A stretch of 64,000 bases of DNA from Vandiemenella viatica (Eukaryota > Arthropoda > Insecta > Orthoptera > Morabidae). Location: positions 149,019,283-149,083,282 of the forward strand of contig CM061921.1 of the NCBI GenBank assembly GCA_031002005.1, in the 5' to 3' direction. Both the position numbers and the translations under genes were made by a program. Below, in pieces: positions 12,146 to 22,413 of the stretch (the stretch's first letter is position 1; each line of letters starts with the position of its first letter). Under the pieces are notes generated by a model, which had not been told where the DNA came from, did not search any database, and was given only the letters and a program-made list of their open reading frames with translations.

Positions 12146-13175
12146 AGCAACCAAGTGGAAACGAGATTTCACATTATTTTTATTTTCAAATGGAAGCCAA
12201 GGTGATTATAAACATTTGCGTTTCTGTATGATCCCGAAAAAAATATCAGAGTCATGTAATCATGTTACTAAAAGATGCGGATCATGAACCGAAATGTATA
12301 CCATAAGTCATACATAAGGATGAATACTGAAATACCGCACGAGACACGATAATTTACTAATTTTCATTTAATTGCTTGTGGGAGATACTTTTACAGTACC
12401 AAAAGGAATGAGAGATTCTAAACCATATGTACCGGAAGTGGGAAATAATTCAAGTCACCCTTCCTACTTATCATAGGTTTTATTGACTGAATGATAATGT
12501 TGGGGAAATGAAACTCATAAGTTCCTGGTAATTTGCCTGATTATCAGGATTCTTCCTGATCTCTAAGTGTTGACTAATCAACAGTTTCATCATTCATTCT
12601 GAAAGAGGAATATTATTAAGAGGAAATTTTCCTTTGCTCATTATTCACCAAATATCTACGAGATGAAAGCAAATTTGAATTCGGCTCCTGATAAATGAAA
12701 CAAATGCCGAAGTTGGTAGCACTTCCTAACATTAAATTTCTTATAAAGATAAACCATCAAAACTTTGGACAGTTTTGTAAGGAACGGTTTTCAGATTTAT
12801 GATTTGTAAATAGAGGAAGACATTCAAAGATGGTCCACTTTCGGAGCTCGAAAACATTTGCAGCCGAAAAATAAAATTTCTCAAAAAAATGCGTAAGCTA
12901 CCTACAAGATAGAATTAATACACTAAAAAATACGAAAACTATATTCTAAAACCAACGCTATGTAATTTACTTGTTTTATATTATTTCTTGTACCTATAAT
13001 AAATTATAATTAAAATTTGAACTCTCACCGTAAATTAGGCACTTGTCCTTTGAGTGCCGTAACTTATAACATCACTGGCAAGGACCGGAAAAACATCTAT
13101 TCTTCATTAATGATTTCGGAAAACCACGCGAAAAAAAACCCCGGATAGCTAGTCCAAGATTTTATCATATTTCAG
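12146..13175. other. No gene recognised; AT-rich
   Basis: No coding stretch or repeat that I can support. It ends with TTTTATCATATTTCAG at 13160-13175, a good-looking splice acceptor for the candidate exon that follows. Confidence 0.4.
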
Positions 13176-13318
13176 TATACAAGTTTGCTAGTAACAGCAA
13201 AACAACAGTCAAATGCTATTACCATGATAGCCACTATTCTAGGGAAGATGTACTCTACCTTGATGAGCTGGATAACTTTGCTGAGACATTACCTAGAATG
13301 CGTAGTACTGCATGTGAG
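13176..13318 (+). other. Candidate host exon
   Basis: A 143-base stretch sits between a pyrimidine-rich TTTCAG and the donor GAG/GTGAGT. Two frames are open throughout. One reads as amphipathic helix (GKMYSTLMSWITLLRHYLE) and leaves two bases over. The other is polar (SREDVLYLDELDNFAETLPR). In the first frame the phase fits the candidate exon at 15502. No family is recognised. Open runs of this length arise by chance, so this is a pointer only. Confidence 0.25.
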
Positions 13319-13585
13319 GTGAGTTTCCTTATCTTTTCCGAGTTGTAGGCGCGCCAGGCGTGAAGGGAATCAATACAGCTAGCGCCTCGCGACTGTTTGT
13401 TGACCGTGGCTCACACCAAATGTTGTGACTTCTCTGTATACCGCAAGTAAGCACAGGAGGGATGCTTCATCTTAACCACCACAACAATCAGATTTAACAT
13501 ATTTTTGTCCATAATCACAAATTAAAATATTTTTTACTAGCTTTTCCCGTGACATCATCCTCGCGAACCAGAGAAGCTCTCCGTC

Positions 13586-14255
13586 ATTTTGCTGCCGTCA
13601 TCACCCTACGTAGTTTCCTTGTGTGCCGTTAGCTCTCTCTTGGAATATTGTTGTTCTGTATGGGTTCCCCATATAAAGGGGTTAATGGAGGCATTAGAGA
13701 GGGTCCAGAGAAGGGCCGCCCGATTCGTGACAGGTATATATAGTTTGAGGGAAAGCATAAGTGCGATGCTGAAGGAGTTGGTTGGGAAGACCTGGAACAC
13801 CGAAGGCGTTGATCTCATCGGAAGCTAATTGAAAAATTCACGACTGACATATTTCAGAATGACAGCAAAGAAATATTGCTACCAGCAACATTCATATCTC
13901 GGAATGACCGTGAAAATAAGATAAGAGAAATCAGGGCCCGAACCGATTCTTTTCTGTATTCATTTTTCCGCGAGCGATTACGGAATGGAATAGAAAGGAT
14001 TTACCGGGTGAGTAAACTTAATTTCCGACAGGAGTAGCTTTCGATAAAACTCTCCGGCCATCCTGATCTGGGTTTTCCATGGTTTTCCCAGATCATTCCA
14101 CGCGAATGCTGGGATGGTTCCTCACAATAGCCCATGGGCGCCTCCTACCATATCCCGTATAACCCTTCCAAACTATTACCCTTCCGGATAGGTGCAATGC
14201 ACCCTCTGCCACACACTTTTAGTGAATCGCAGAGTAATAGTAATAGTAATAGTAA
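13586..14255 (+). mobile_element. CR1/L2-like LINE, 3' end, copy 2
   Basis: The RT C-terminus is readable as SLLEYCCSVWVPH (13635-13673) and LERVQRRAARFVTGIYSLRE (13695-13755), with further pieces out of frame to about 14000. The 3' UTR holds the shared module (14050-14130), CCCATGGGCGCCTCCT, CATATCCCGTAT and a terminal microsatellite of AGTAAT units (14232-14255). The module here is the clearest LINE version for comparison with SINE family A. Confidence 0.85.
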
Positions 14256-14321
14256 CTCCGTCGCTTTGCTGCTATACAGCCATCTATCGAGTTTTTGTAT
14301 ACTGAATACCGCATACAAATA

Positions 14322-14568
14322 TTTTTTTTTAATTACGGCTTTACGCCTCGTCGACGGCTAAGGTCATTAGAGGCGGGATGGAACTGGGGACAAGGAACGG
14401 GAAGGAATTTGGCCATGGCCTTTTTGAAGGAAGCATCCCGGCATTCGCCTGGAGGGATTTGGGGAAACCATGGAAAACCCAAATCTGGATGCCCGGACGG
14501 GGATTCGAACCCGCGTCCTCTCAAATGCGAGGCCAGAGCGTTAACCGATCACCCACCACGCTCGGTCC
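14322..14568 (-). repeat. SINE family A copy, near complete
   Basis: Plus-strand T-run at 14322-14330, CGCCTCGTCGACGG, the full module in reverse, GGGATTCGAACCCGC (box B complement) and the head ending at ACCACGCTCGGTCC. It is among the best preserved copies and was used to judge the family. Confidence 0.92.
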
Positions 14569-14599
14569 GATACTAATAGGAAGAACCAATAGAGATGCA

Positions 14600-14832
14600 T
14601 TCCCCGTTCTCGGTAGCGTAGGAGCTAGAGTGCTTGCCGAAGGTCGCCCGAGGGCATGGGTGTTTAAGTGTTGTAAATATATTGTTCGTGTTGTAATGTC
14701 CATGTGTCAATACTTGATAGTAACAAAGTTCAAGGTACTGTAGAAACTAATACACTGGAAGAGATATCACACTGAGCTGGCTGTATGGCCTCAGTAGCTG
14801 AATGTCATGAAATAATAATAATAATAAAATAG
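14600..14832 (+). repeat. SINE family B copy
   Basis: Head TCGGTAGCGTAGGAGCTAG, GAGGGCATGGGTGTTTAAGT, tail GAGCTGGCTGTATGGCCTCA and a microsatellite of AATA units. Box B is poorly kept. Confidence 0.8.
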
Positions 14833-14845
14833 ACGCATTCCGAAC

Positions 14846-15050
14846 TAGGCAGGGTCGAATCGCTATTTGGCCATGCAGATTTCGTTTCATCACGGTTTCC
14901 CAAATCACTCTAGTTGAATGCTGGGATAATGCCGTCAAAAGTCTATGGTCAAATTCCTTCCCGTTCCTTGTTCCCGCCCTTTCCCGCCTCAAGTTACCTC
15001 GACGTCGATGATGCTTAAAGCCATAAGCAAAAAACAAAACAAAAAACCAG
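14846..15050 (+). repeat. SINE family A copy, diverged
   Basis: Degraded head with GGTCGAATCGC, module GGTTTCCCAAATCACTC, AATTCCTTCCCGTTCCTTG and the 3' tail GACGTCGATGATGC followed by an A-rich run. Confidence 0.8.
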
Positions 15051-15725
15051 AAAAAAACAATGAAAACCGATAGATGCTTTGGTTCAAAATTATCGCAGGC
15101 GAAGCAGATTATAAAACCAAGATATGCACACTTAGAGATAAAAAGAAATGAGATAAGATTTCCTGAGACTTAGTCATTACAGTGTGTTAAGGGTGGAACT
15201 GTTAAAAAAGGGCTTAATATTACGGGATAATTGCCCTGAACTAAACCTTATTGATTCAAAGTAAACAGGCAGTCAAAACAATCCACAAATTTTTCATAAA
15301 ATCTGAAGGCACGATATAAAACCCAACTGACTCGCAGAGATAGTAACTGGATGAATTAGTCGGAGGGCTAAAGCTATTAAAAAAATAGATGCAATTGGGG
15401 TAGCACAATATGTATTTCTTTGCTAATGTTTCTATCAGTTTTTCATTTTCTGCTTCGTTCACAGTTAAATTAATATCATGGTCTTAACTTCTAATTTAAA
15501 GCCCGACATTATGGATTCAAACTGTGAAAAACCTGTTTAAAATGTGTAAGTATTTTTTGCATTATGCCAGATTATTGGTAAAATGTTTAATACTTCAGAA
15601 AATATTTTAATTTTTAGCACCACCGACATGGAACGCTGTATTAATTTTTTTTTAAATTATACTTTTAATATGACCTTCGCTCTCTGCGAACATTTATCCA
15701 GCTTAAACTATTTATTTTGTACTAA
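15051..15725. other. Mostly featureless AT-rich DNA
   Basis: Nothing recognised apart from the small candidate exon at 15502-15545. Confidence 0.4.
15502..15545 (+). other. Candidate micro-exon
   Basis: A 44-base stretch after TTTAAAG and before the strong donor GTAAGTATT. Only one frame is open (PTLWIQTVKNLFKM). It needs two bases from the previous exon and gives one to the next, which fits the candidates at 13176 and 22736. It is short and the acceptor is weak. Confidence 0.18.
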
Positions 15726-16171
15726 CTATTGTATGGGGTGTAAGAGATATTGAGAAGTTACTGAACGTCATGAATAAAATACTGAAGGAAGATTTTAGAC
15801 TAAATACAAACCGAAACAAGGCAAAAGTGATGAAATGTAGTAGAACTGATAGCATTAATAATGAATTAAATATAAAAAATTGTATCGGATGAGATAGCGG
15901 AAGTAAAGGAATTCTGCTACTTAGGAAGTAAAATTACAACTGATGGCCGAAACAGAAGTTATGTTAAAAGCAGAATAGCACTAGTGAAAAGAGCTTTCAT
16001 GAAAAAGAGGAATCTTTTAATTTCAAATACTGAGCTAAGACTCAGAAAGAACTGTTTAAAACTCTGTGTGTGCAACACAGTACATTGTTAGCAAAGCATA
16101 GTATTTAGGAATACCAGAAAGAATGAAAATTCAAGCACTGGAAATGTGGTGCTATTGAAAATTAAGTCATC

Positions 16172-17371
16172 ATTATCGTTGGGGACCATCTCCAGTTTCC
16201 CGGGTGTGGTTTACGAGCCTTGGTTATTATGGACGATTGTTTTCCACCTTTTCCTGTCCAGAAAGGTTTCTCTGTCTGTGATGTACTCCCAATTCCAGCC
16301 TCTTCTCTCTACGTCCTCCTTCAGTTGGTCTGTCCATCTTCTTCTTGGTCTCCCACTGGTCTTTTGCCCAGTATCCTTTTTTCCAAATAAGTTTTTGGCA
16401 GTCTTTTACTAGTCATTCTCTTCACATGCCCAAACCATCGAAGTCTTGATGACCTAAGTCTCTCTTCCATGGACTCCCTTAGCTCTAGGTTTGATCTAAT
16501 TTCATCATTCTTTATGCGGTCAAGTCTAGTTTTCTGGAGGGCCGTTCTAAGAAACTTCATTTCACATGCTTGGATCTTGCTAAGGTCCCTTGATGTTAGT
16601 GTGCATGTTTCCAAAGCATATGTGAGAATAGGAATGAGATATGATTTGTACAAGACAATTTTTGTTCTTCTGGGAACCTTCATGTCCCATAGTAAGCCTC
16701 GCACAGTACTGTAGAAGTTGGCTCCTTTGGTTACTCTACTCACTATTTCTAACTCACTTCTACCATTATTGGCAATTATGCTCCCCAGGTAGCTGAATTG
16801 GTCAACAACTTCAACTTCGTGGTCTTGTAATTTTATATGACAGTCTGTATTCTTTCGGCTTATTTTTAGTGCTACAGTTTTTTTTTTATTCAATTTCATT
16901 CCATATTCTTCAAACTTATCATTCCACATCTTCAAATTGTTTTGTATTCCTTCTTCTGTTTCATCCCACACTGCTACATCATCTGCAAACACCAGTGCCT
17001 GTAGATCTCTATTGAATGTTCTTTTTAGTTCTTTTAAGATGTTATCCATCACCGCTATGAACAGAAGGGGTGAAATGGCACTTCCTTGTTGTACTCCTTT
17101 GGTTGTACTAAACCATTCAGAGTAACCATCCCCAACATTGACACAGCTCATGCAGTTATTGTACAGCATTTGGATCTTTCTTATGAGGTACTCTGGTATT
17201 TCAAGTTTTCTTAGACTTTTCCAGATAGTTGATCTAGGAACATTATCGTATGCCTTTTCCAGGTCCATAAACACAATAATTAGGTTTTTCCCTCTTTCCC
17301 AATATTTTTCCACCAGCATTCTCAAGGCAAATATTAGATCTGTTGTGCTTCTTCCAGAGTGTACGGATAAA
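16172..17371 (-). mobile_element. 5'-truncated LINE inserted inside the plus-strand LINE
   Basis: The boundaries are the points where similarity to the host LINE stops (about 16172) and resumes (about 17372). The 3' end on the minus strand finishes in ATAATGATGA-like repeats, as RTE-type LINEs do. The 5' side begins inside the RT at a SVHSGRSTTDLIFALRM-like stretch, so it is 5' truncated. Confidence 0.8.
16321..17325 (-). pseudogene. Reverse transcriptase C-terminal two thirds (RTE-like LINE)
   Basis: A 334-residue open frame contains LIIVFMDLEKAYDNVPR (motif A with the catalytic Asp), STTKGVQQGSAISPLLF (motif B), LVFADDVAVWDE (FADD box), LNKKKTVALKI, VVDQFSYLGSIIANNGR and the C-terminal RLRWFGHVKRM. 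Reading continues downstream after one frame break near 16320 with NWEYITDRETFLDRKRWK. The endonuclease and RT fingers are missing (5' truncation). It is the longest well-kept RT frame on the minus strand, so its insertion is probably younger than the LINE it disrupts. RTE or a near clade is my best guess. Confidence 0.85.
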
Positions 17372-17689
17372 ATGCGAAATTAACGTGTTTTGGAAATGAT
17401 GGGTGAGAAAAGAAGGTTGTGGAAGGTTTTTACAGAAATAAGAGACAGCATAGTGTTATATTTTAAGACATGCGGGATTGGTTAATTTGTTAGTGGAGGG
17501 AACAGCCGAAGATAAGAACTGTAGAGGTAGACAAAGATTAAAATATGTGAAGCAGATAACTGAAGATGTAGGTTGTAAGTGGTACATATTGAGGTGATGA
17601 GGTTAGCGCAAGATAGGAAAGGATGGAGGACTGCATCAAAACAGTCAAGAGACTGGTAATGGCAACAAAAAAAAACTATTGTATCAGGT

Positions 17690-18340
17690 CACGTAATTGT
17701 GTGATATTATGGTCAATATAACACAAGACGAACGCAACACATCCCTAGCTCGAGACCGGTGACCCCCGGCGAAAATGCAAGGTTTAAATCGGTTCAGCAG
17801 TTTCCATGTAATGCCAGGTTATTTATAAAACAATTTGAAGTCCAGAGAATATTTTCATTACTTGCTCCGGCGTCAGGAAACGTAGTGTCTGTTCAGTCTG
17901 CCAGTAAAGGCCCCTGCCAGGCAGACCTTACACACAACGCGCCTGCACGCCGGGATACATATACGACTCCAAACAGGCGCAGAGGCATCAAAACAAACCA
18001 GGAAAATAAATAGAATCGTCTAGAGGCTAAGTGGGACCTTTTCTTACAGAGGTCGCCGTACTACCACACAACGGAATTCCTGCGCCAGGCCGCCTATATA
18101 AGCGTAGCCGACAGCTCCACCGGCAGTTCCGGCCTGCCCGCGGAACCAGCGTCAACTACAGAAGACCACCGGAAGTTCGCGAGAAGTAGAAGCCGTCTCT
18201 CTACCCCGGATCAGGACCAGGCTAAAATTCTCGACGGTCATCTGATAACTGTACCCACATTTGTTTATGGTTTACCAGTTGTTTTCTGTACAGAGTAATA
18301 AACCTCAAGGAACCATTAAGTGTAGTTAACTTCAGTGTCC
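17690..18340 (+). repeat. Solo-LTR-like unit or promoter unit
   Basis: A GC-richer block contains a TATA box (CGCCTATATAAGCG at 18091-18104) and about 200 bases later AATAAA at 18297-18302, with a short GC-rich leader between. That spacing is typical of an LTR. I could not define the TG...CA ends or a target duplication, and no gag or pol lies beside it. Confidence 0.4.
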
Positions 18341-18465
18341 TAAAATATACCTCGTATTTCAAGTCACACTTTATACTTTCAAACTGCGAAAACGTTATCA
18401 AAATTTGTTCAGGAGCCTTTAAGCGATGTCAGAACAAACAAAGACGCAGCTCTGTTCCAGACTTA

Positions 18466-18690
18466 AAGCAGTATCAATGGCTCAGTATTTCAGACGTCTG
18501 AGTGGAGACTGAAAAGTCCCCGGTTCGAACCCCTGCCTCGGCTGGGATTTTCAAAAGTCCTTATCCAGACCCTCACCTCTGGCTCTGCTTGTGAAGTACG
18601 CCAGAACCAGTCAGTGGTTCGGATTCCACGTTAAGGAATATCAGGTTAGGTTAGGGTGGCCACGACAAACCATTAGCCATGATAAATATG
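18466..18690 (+). repeat. SINE family E copy
   Basis: Head CAATGGCTCAGTATTTCAG with box B GGTTCGAACCCC, GCCTCGGCTGGGATTTTC, TTGTGAAGTACGCCAGAACC and GGTTCGGATTCCACGTTAAG. This is a good match to 7908-8240. Confidence 0.8.
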
Positions 18691-19004
18691 TGTTTTGCTA
18701 TTTTCAGCGTCAAATTCATCACGATAGTCCAATAATGGTCATCTTGTTTTCATTAAATATACTCAAAGTTTACAGCATTCTTGCCTTTTTTATTTGTTGT
18801 TTATTCAAAGTAGCGGTTTGTAACTACAAGTAAAAACGCTTCTGTATAACAAACGTATTCGCATTTTCAAACTTGTTTCAAATTTCGTGTTGACTGGCGT
18901 ATGTTCTCCAGTAACTTTCATTATAATTGTACAAACGAGAGTGAAGTTTATCACCAAAGAATTTCCACATGCATTCATTGATCATAATGATATTTTCAGA
19001 GACA
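18691..19004. other. No gene recognised
   Basis: AT-rich spacer upstream of the hAT MITE. Confidence 0.4.
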
Positions 19005-19012
19005 CTTGTTAG

Positions 19013-19380
19013 TAGAGATGGGTCGTTCGCGAGTGAATCAGTTCTTTAGAGCAATTCATTTAAAAGAGCGAGTGAGCAGTCGCTCACTAAAAAGTGAACG
19101 GTAGTTCTTCTAGGTGAATCAGTTGATTCCGAAGGGTTTTGTGGACTGGAGAGCTAAAAAAAAAAAGAGTCTACTATTTCTATTGAAGTTGACATAAGGG
19201 GGTATTTCAAACGGAAAGTGGGGGTATAACCAGATAGTGAGGGGTGAGACCTAAAAAAGAAAAAGGTCTCAAATAAAACTGAGCTACTGAGCAAGTGAAC
19301 GATTCAAAAGAACTAGTTCTTTTCATTGAGTGATCAGATGAACAACCGCTCTTTTTAGTGAATCACTTTGCCCACCTCTA
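19013..19380. mobile_element. hAT-type MITE with perfect 8-bp target duplication
   Basis: The element is 368 bases long. The left end is TAGAGATGGGTCGTTCGCGA and the right end on the other strand is TAGAGGTGGGCAAAGTGATT. The sub-terminal parts carry repeated GTGAATCA-like and GAACTAGTTC motifs. It is flanked by CTTGTTAG at 19005-19012 and 19381-19388, an exact 8-bp duplication as hAT transposases make. No coding capacity. Ends of the TAGAGRTGGG type are typical of insect hAT elements. Confidence 0.9.
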
Positions 19381-19518
19381 CTTGTTAGGCTTCCTTGAAT
19401 TTAAAACCGGATGTATAAAGAAATATTACCATTGTATGATCAAATGTTTAAAAGCCGAAGTATTTAGTACTGCCGTGAACTATGGTTCAATTAATATCTC
19501 TGTATTTACGACTGTCAA

Positions 19519-19682
19519 CGGTAACGCTGGGGCGTAACTTGTTGGAGGATGCGGGTTCAAATCCCCATCTGGCCGTGCAGATTTCTGTTTTGAAGGTTTC
19601 TCGAAATAAATCCAGACAAATGCCCATTCTTTATCCCCAATCTGTACCGCTTCTAATGACTTCGGCATTAAGAAAAAAGTTA
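19519..19682 (+). repeat. SINE family A copy, old
   Basis: GGATGCGGGTTCAAATCCCC, AGATTTCTGTTTTGAAGG, then a shortened body and TCTAATGACTTCGGC with an A-rich end. Highly diverged. Confidence 0.65.
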
Positions 19683-19834
19683 GTCGACGACAACTTCGTC
19701 AGTGTTGTTTCGGACATGGTGGTGTGAAGCGATATCGAAATTTATCTGCAACTTGGTATCATATCTGAAATCATCCATCAGTTAATCACGCCAATAGCTG
19801 GGTGTTCATTCATACTAATTCATATTTGCGAGAA

Positions 19835-19891
<57 letters not shown>

Positions 19892-20732
19892 CGGAGGATT
19901 TTATAGAAGAAATGTTCACAGAAATATCACTGTGTTAAATTAGATTACGATAACGTATTCTCTGCGTCAGATAACCGCTGAAGAGAAATGATTCTATGCT
20001 GCTACTTAATCAGCTACGAATTTAGCTTCAGAGATAACTAGTAGACCAGGTTTCTGTCCGAAGGCCACCTTGTGTTATCTGGTGTTGTCGCCCCAGGCCT
20101 TGCTACGCAGCCCCTATGCATAAATGAAAGCAAAAGCCAATGTCCAATAACTATGACATCGTAATCCCCTTCCACTCACCCTCCCGGAACCTCATTTCCA
20201 TGGGAATTAACTAGACCTGCCTTACGTCTGGAATTTCGCTGGGTGGTATAGTATGTCACTTGCACTGACATGTTCATTTTGTTACTGTAGCCTTAATCTA
20301 TTAAATACACAATACGAATCTACAGCCTGTCTAACGCAACGATGACCACCGAGTGACGTTGCGATACTAACATCAAACTTAAGTGCCGAGTTGTTTCTTA
20401 CGCCAAGACATTCCTCCACGTTATAGGGCAAACTACACAGAAGTAGAATCGTAATTAGCCTCAGTGGCTGATAAATTAGGATGCTCTGATGCGGAACATT
20501 CTCGGAATCGTGCCAAAGCCATTTAGGTTGAAATTAACAGCAGTTCCAGAAGCACGATCATTGTTCTGCAGTAATAAACTCTTGATTGTCAAAGTAAAGG
20601 CTTCCACAGCGGTGTTTAGAATCATACAAATACTGTCATCTTGTCCCACATTCATTGTCTTAATTCTGACGTAGAGCTTTAATAACAACGTTATATGACG
20701 AAACAATAAACTCGTTTTTAAATCCACGCACA
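19683..20732. other. Spacer with a long poly-A run
   Basis: An uninterrupted run of 53 A occupies 19836-19888 with no recognisable SINE or LINE end before it. The rest carries no recognised repeat. A minus-strand frame near 20476 is listed separately. Confidence 0.5.
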
Positions 20733-20733
20733 T
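20476..20733 (-). other. Unrecognised 85-residue open frame
   Basis: The minus-strand frame contains MNVGQDDSICMILNTAVEAF and ASGTAVNFNLNGFGTIPRMF and ends at a TAA. The composition looks protein-like, but I do not recognise a family and it has no intact neighbours. The Helitron boundary at 20733 lies at its 5' edge. It could be the last exon of a host gene or chance. Confidence 0.2.
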
Positions 20734-21996
20734 CTATACTTGTATTATAAATGCGAAAGTAAGTCTGTCTGTTTGTTACGTTTCTTAGGCTAAACGGATA
20801 ATCCGATCGTGATGAAATTTGACGAGGAGATGTTATTTGGAATTAGGATGGACATAGCATACTTTTTTCTGTATGAATAGTACATTTTGTCATACACTTT
20901 TGAAAAATTACTGAACGGTGATACACAGATGCTTAGGATGTGTAGGTCTCTATACAACCATTCCATATAAGGGTCTGGTAGCTTAGTGGTTAAATCGTTT
21001 GCTTTCTGATGTTTGGAGCGTGGCCTACAGTTCAAATCCCCTTTGAAGAAAAGATTTTTAAAAATTGTTTTTGATCGTATGAGTCACGCCTGGGCCGTCG
21101 GTTGTTCGGATTGCACATTAAACAGCGGATACCACAAATTCAGGGGCGCAATGCGAGAAACATCGCAGGTAGTCTAGCAATGCTGTAGGTGTACTCTTTT
21201 TACGTTATATTAATCCCTCAGGGGTTGTTACTCTCGCAGTCAGTATGTGTCTCTTTGTTACATCTCTGTCTTTTTGTTACGTTTTGACGACTAAATGGCT
21301 ATACCGATAAAGATGTAATTTGAGAAGGAAATACTTTGTATCTGTAGGAACGGCATATGTATTTTTTTGGTTTTGTAGTCACGAGATTTTGTGAACATAT
21401 CGAATGGTGACAGAGAGACGGATGTGTGTGTAAGCCTGTAAGCTCAAACTGTGCTTCTCGCCTATTTTGTTAGTGTATGACTTGTTAATAAATTTCGTTT
21501 AGAGACAAAACGTATTATTTAGTATAGATATAGATTTTCTCAGTACTATTACTATGTGTCTACTTAAATGTTTCTGGCATCAGTTTATTTTGCCTTCTTT
21601 TTCGACATGCCTTGCAGGCATTAACTGGCCTAAGGTATAGCTCTAGCAGAGCACGAGCAGCTAAAGTTATTAGAACCCAAGAATTTTTTGCTCATGTTGA
21701 AGAAAGAAGAAAATACCAAGCTGAAATAAAGCTACCCTTAGTAACACCCCCTTTCCTCCCCCCCCCCCCCCACATCTCCGCACCTTCGTTTGTTTGTCTG
21801 TTTTTAAATATGTTGGAAATTGATTCTCTTCATGAGACAAGATCGACGGTAGAATGATATATTGATGGCTTTCCTGTCATATTTATGCCGACTCAGTGTT
21901 GTTTGGGACCAATCCTACGTTAACAACAGCTTTCTATATTCAATTCTGGCAACGAAATTCTTAATCCATGCGTATGAAGTCGCGGGTCTCAGCTAG
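20733..21996 (+). mobile_element. Non-autonomous Helitron, copy 1
   Basis: The 5' end is TCTATACTTGTATTATAAAT preceded by A. The 3' end is CTAG (21993-21996) followed by T, so the insertion point is A/T as Helitrons use. Just before the end lies a CG-rich sequence (GCGTATGAAGTCGCGGG) that can form the short terminal hairpin, better kept in copy 2. No Rep/helicase gene is present; a short charged frame (RARAAKVIRTQEFFAHVEER) lies near 21643. Copy 2 is at 50757-52086 on the minus strand. Confidence 0.85.
20965..21165 (+). repeat. tRNA-like segment inside the Helitron
   Basis: TCTGGTAGCTTAGTGGTTAA resembles box A and CAGTTCAAATCCCC resembles box B. Further on, GGTTGTTCGGATTGCACATT matches the SINE family E body. 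The same segment sits at the same place in Helitron copy 2, so it was there before that element spread. Confidence 0.7.
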
Positions 21997-22112
21997 TAAT
22001 AAATAAAGGAGTATAGTAACAAAGACGTTAACTAGTTTCTTATGTTAGAGAGAAATTTATTACCGTATTCCTCAAACAGAAAAAGTTTACTGTCACACCG
22101 ATTCACGGATAC

Positions 22113-22350
22113 CGATCTCGTGGGTGAGCTGTTAACTCTCGTACCTGACGTGCCGGAGGTAGCGAGTTCGATTCCAAATACGACCATCCAGAATTCGGTT
22201 TTCCGTGGTTTCCAGAAATCACACCAGTTGAATGCCAGGATTGTTCCTTCATAACGCTTTGGGGAATTCCTTTCGGGTTCTTGACCCAATCTACTCCAGG
22301 TTCTAAGTAAGTCAACGTCGGTGAACTGTAAAGCCTTAAACGGTTTTAAC
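22113..22350 (+). repeat. SINE family A copy, diverged
   Basis: CTCGTGGGTGAGCTGTTAAC, AGTTCGATTCC, CGGTTTTCCGTGGTTTCC and AGTTGAATGCCAGGAT. It faces the next copy at 22414 in opposite orientation. Confidence 0.75.
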
Positions 22351-22413
22351 CACCTGCTGACAGAGTTTCACTCTCCTGCGCATGCCTCCTACGGCGTGCA
22401 GTAACCTTAGCCT

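Larger units (their letters stand above)
15726..17675 (+). mobile_element. LINE (RT C-terminus and 3' end) split by another LINE
   Basis: The left part (15741-16171) and right part (17372-17675) align with the uninterrupted relative at 52730-53350: GATATTGAGAAGTTACTGAA, AAAGTGATGAAATGTAG, AGGAAGTAAAATTACAACTG, then after the gap AACGTGTTTTGGAAATGATG and GTTAGTGGAGGGAACAGCCG. Short frames read ISEKLLNV-like and GTAEDKNCRGRQRL. The protein is multiply broken. The insertion removed a few bases at the junction. Confidence 0.82.

Noticed and set aside
14378..14743. 121-codon frame across a SINE A copy
   Set aside because: The family A module is open in several frames; frames such as this recur in almost every copy (for example at 23273, 31255, 38352, 47646).
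19836..19888. Poly-A of 53 as a retrotransposon tail
   Set aside because: No SINE or LINE 3' end precedes it; treated as a simple repeat.
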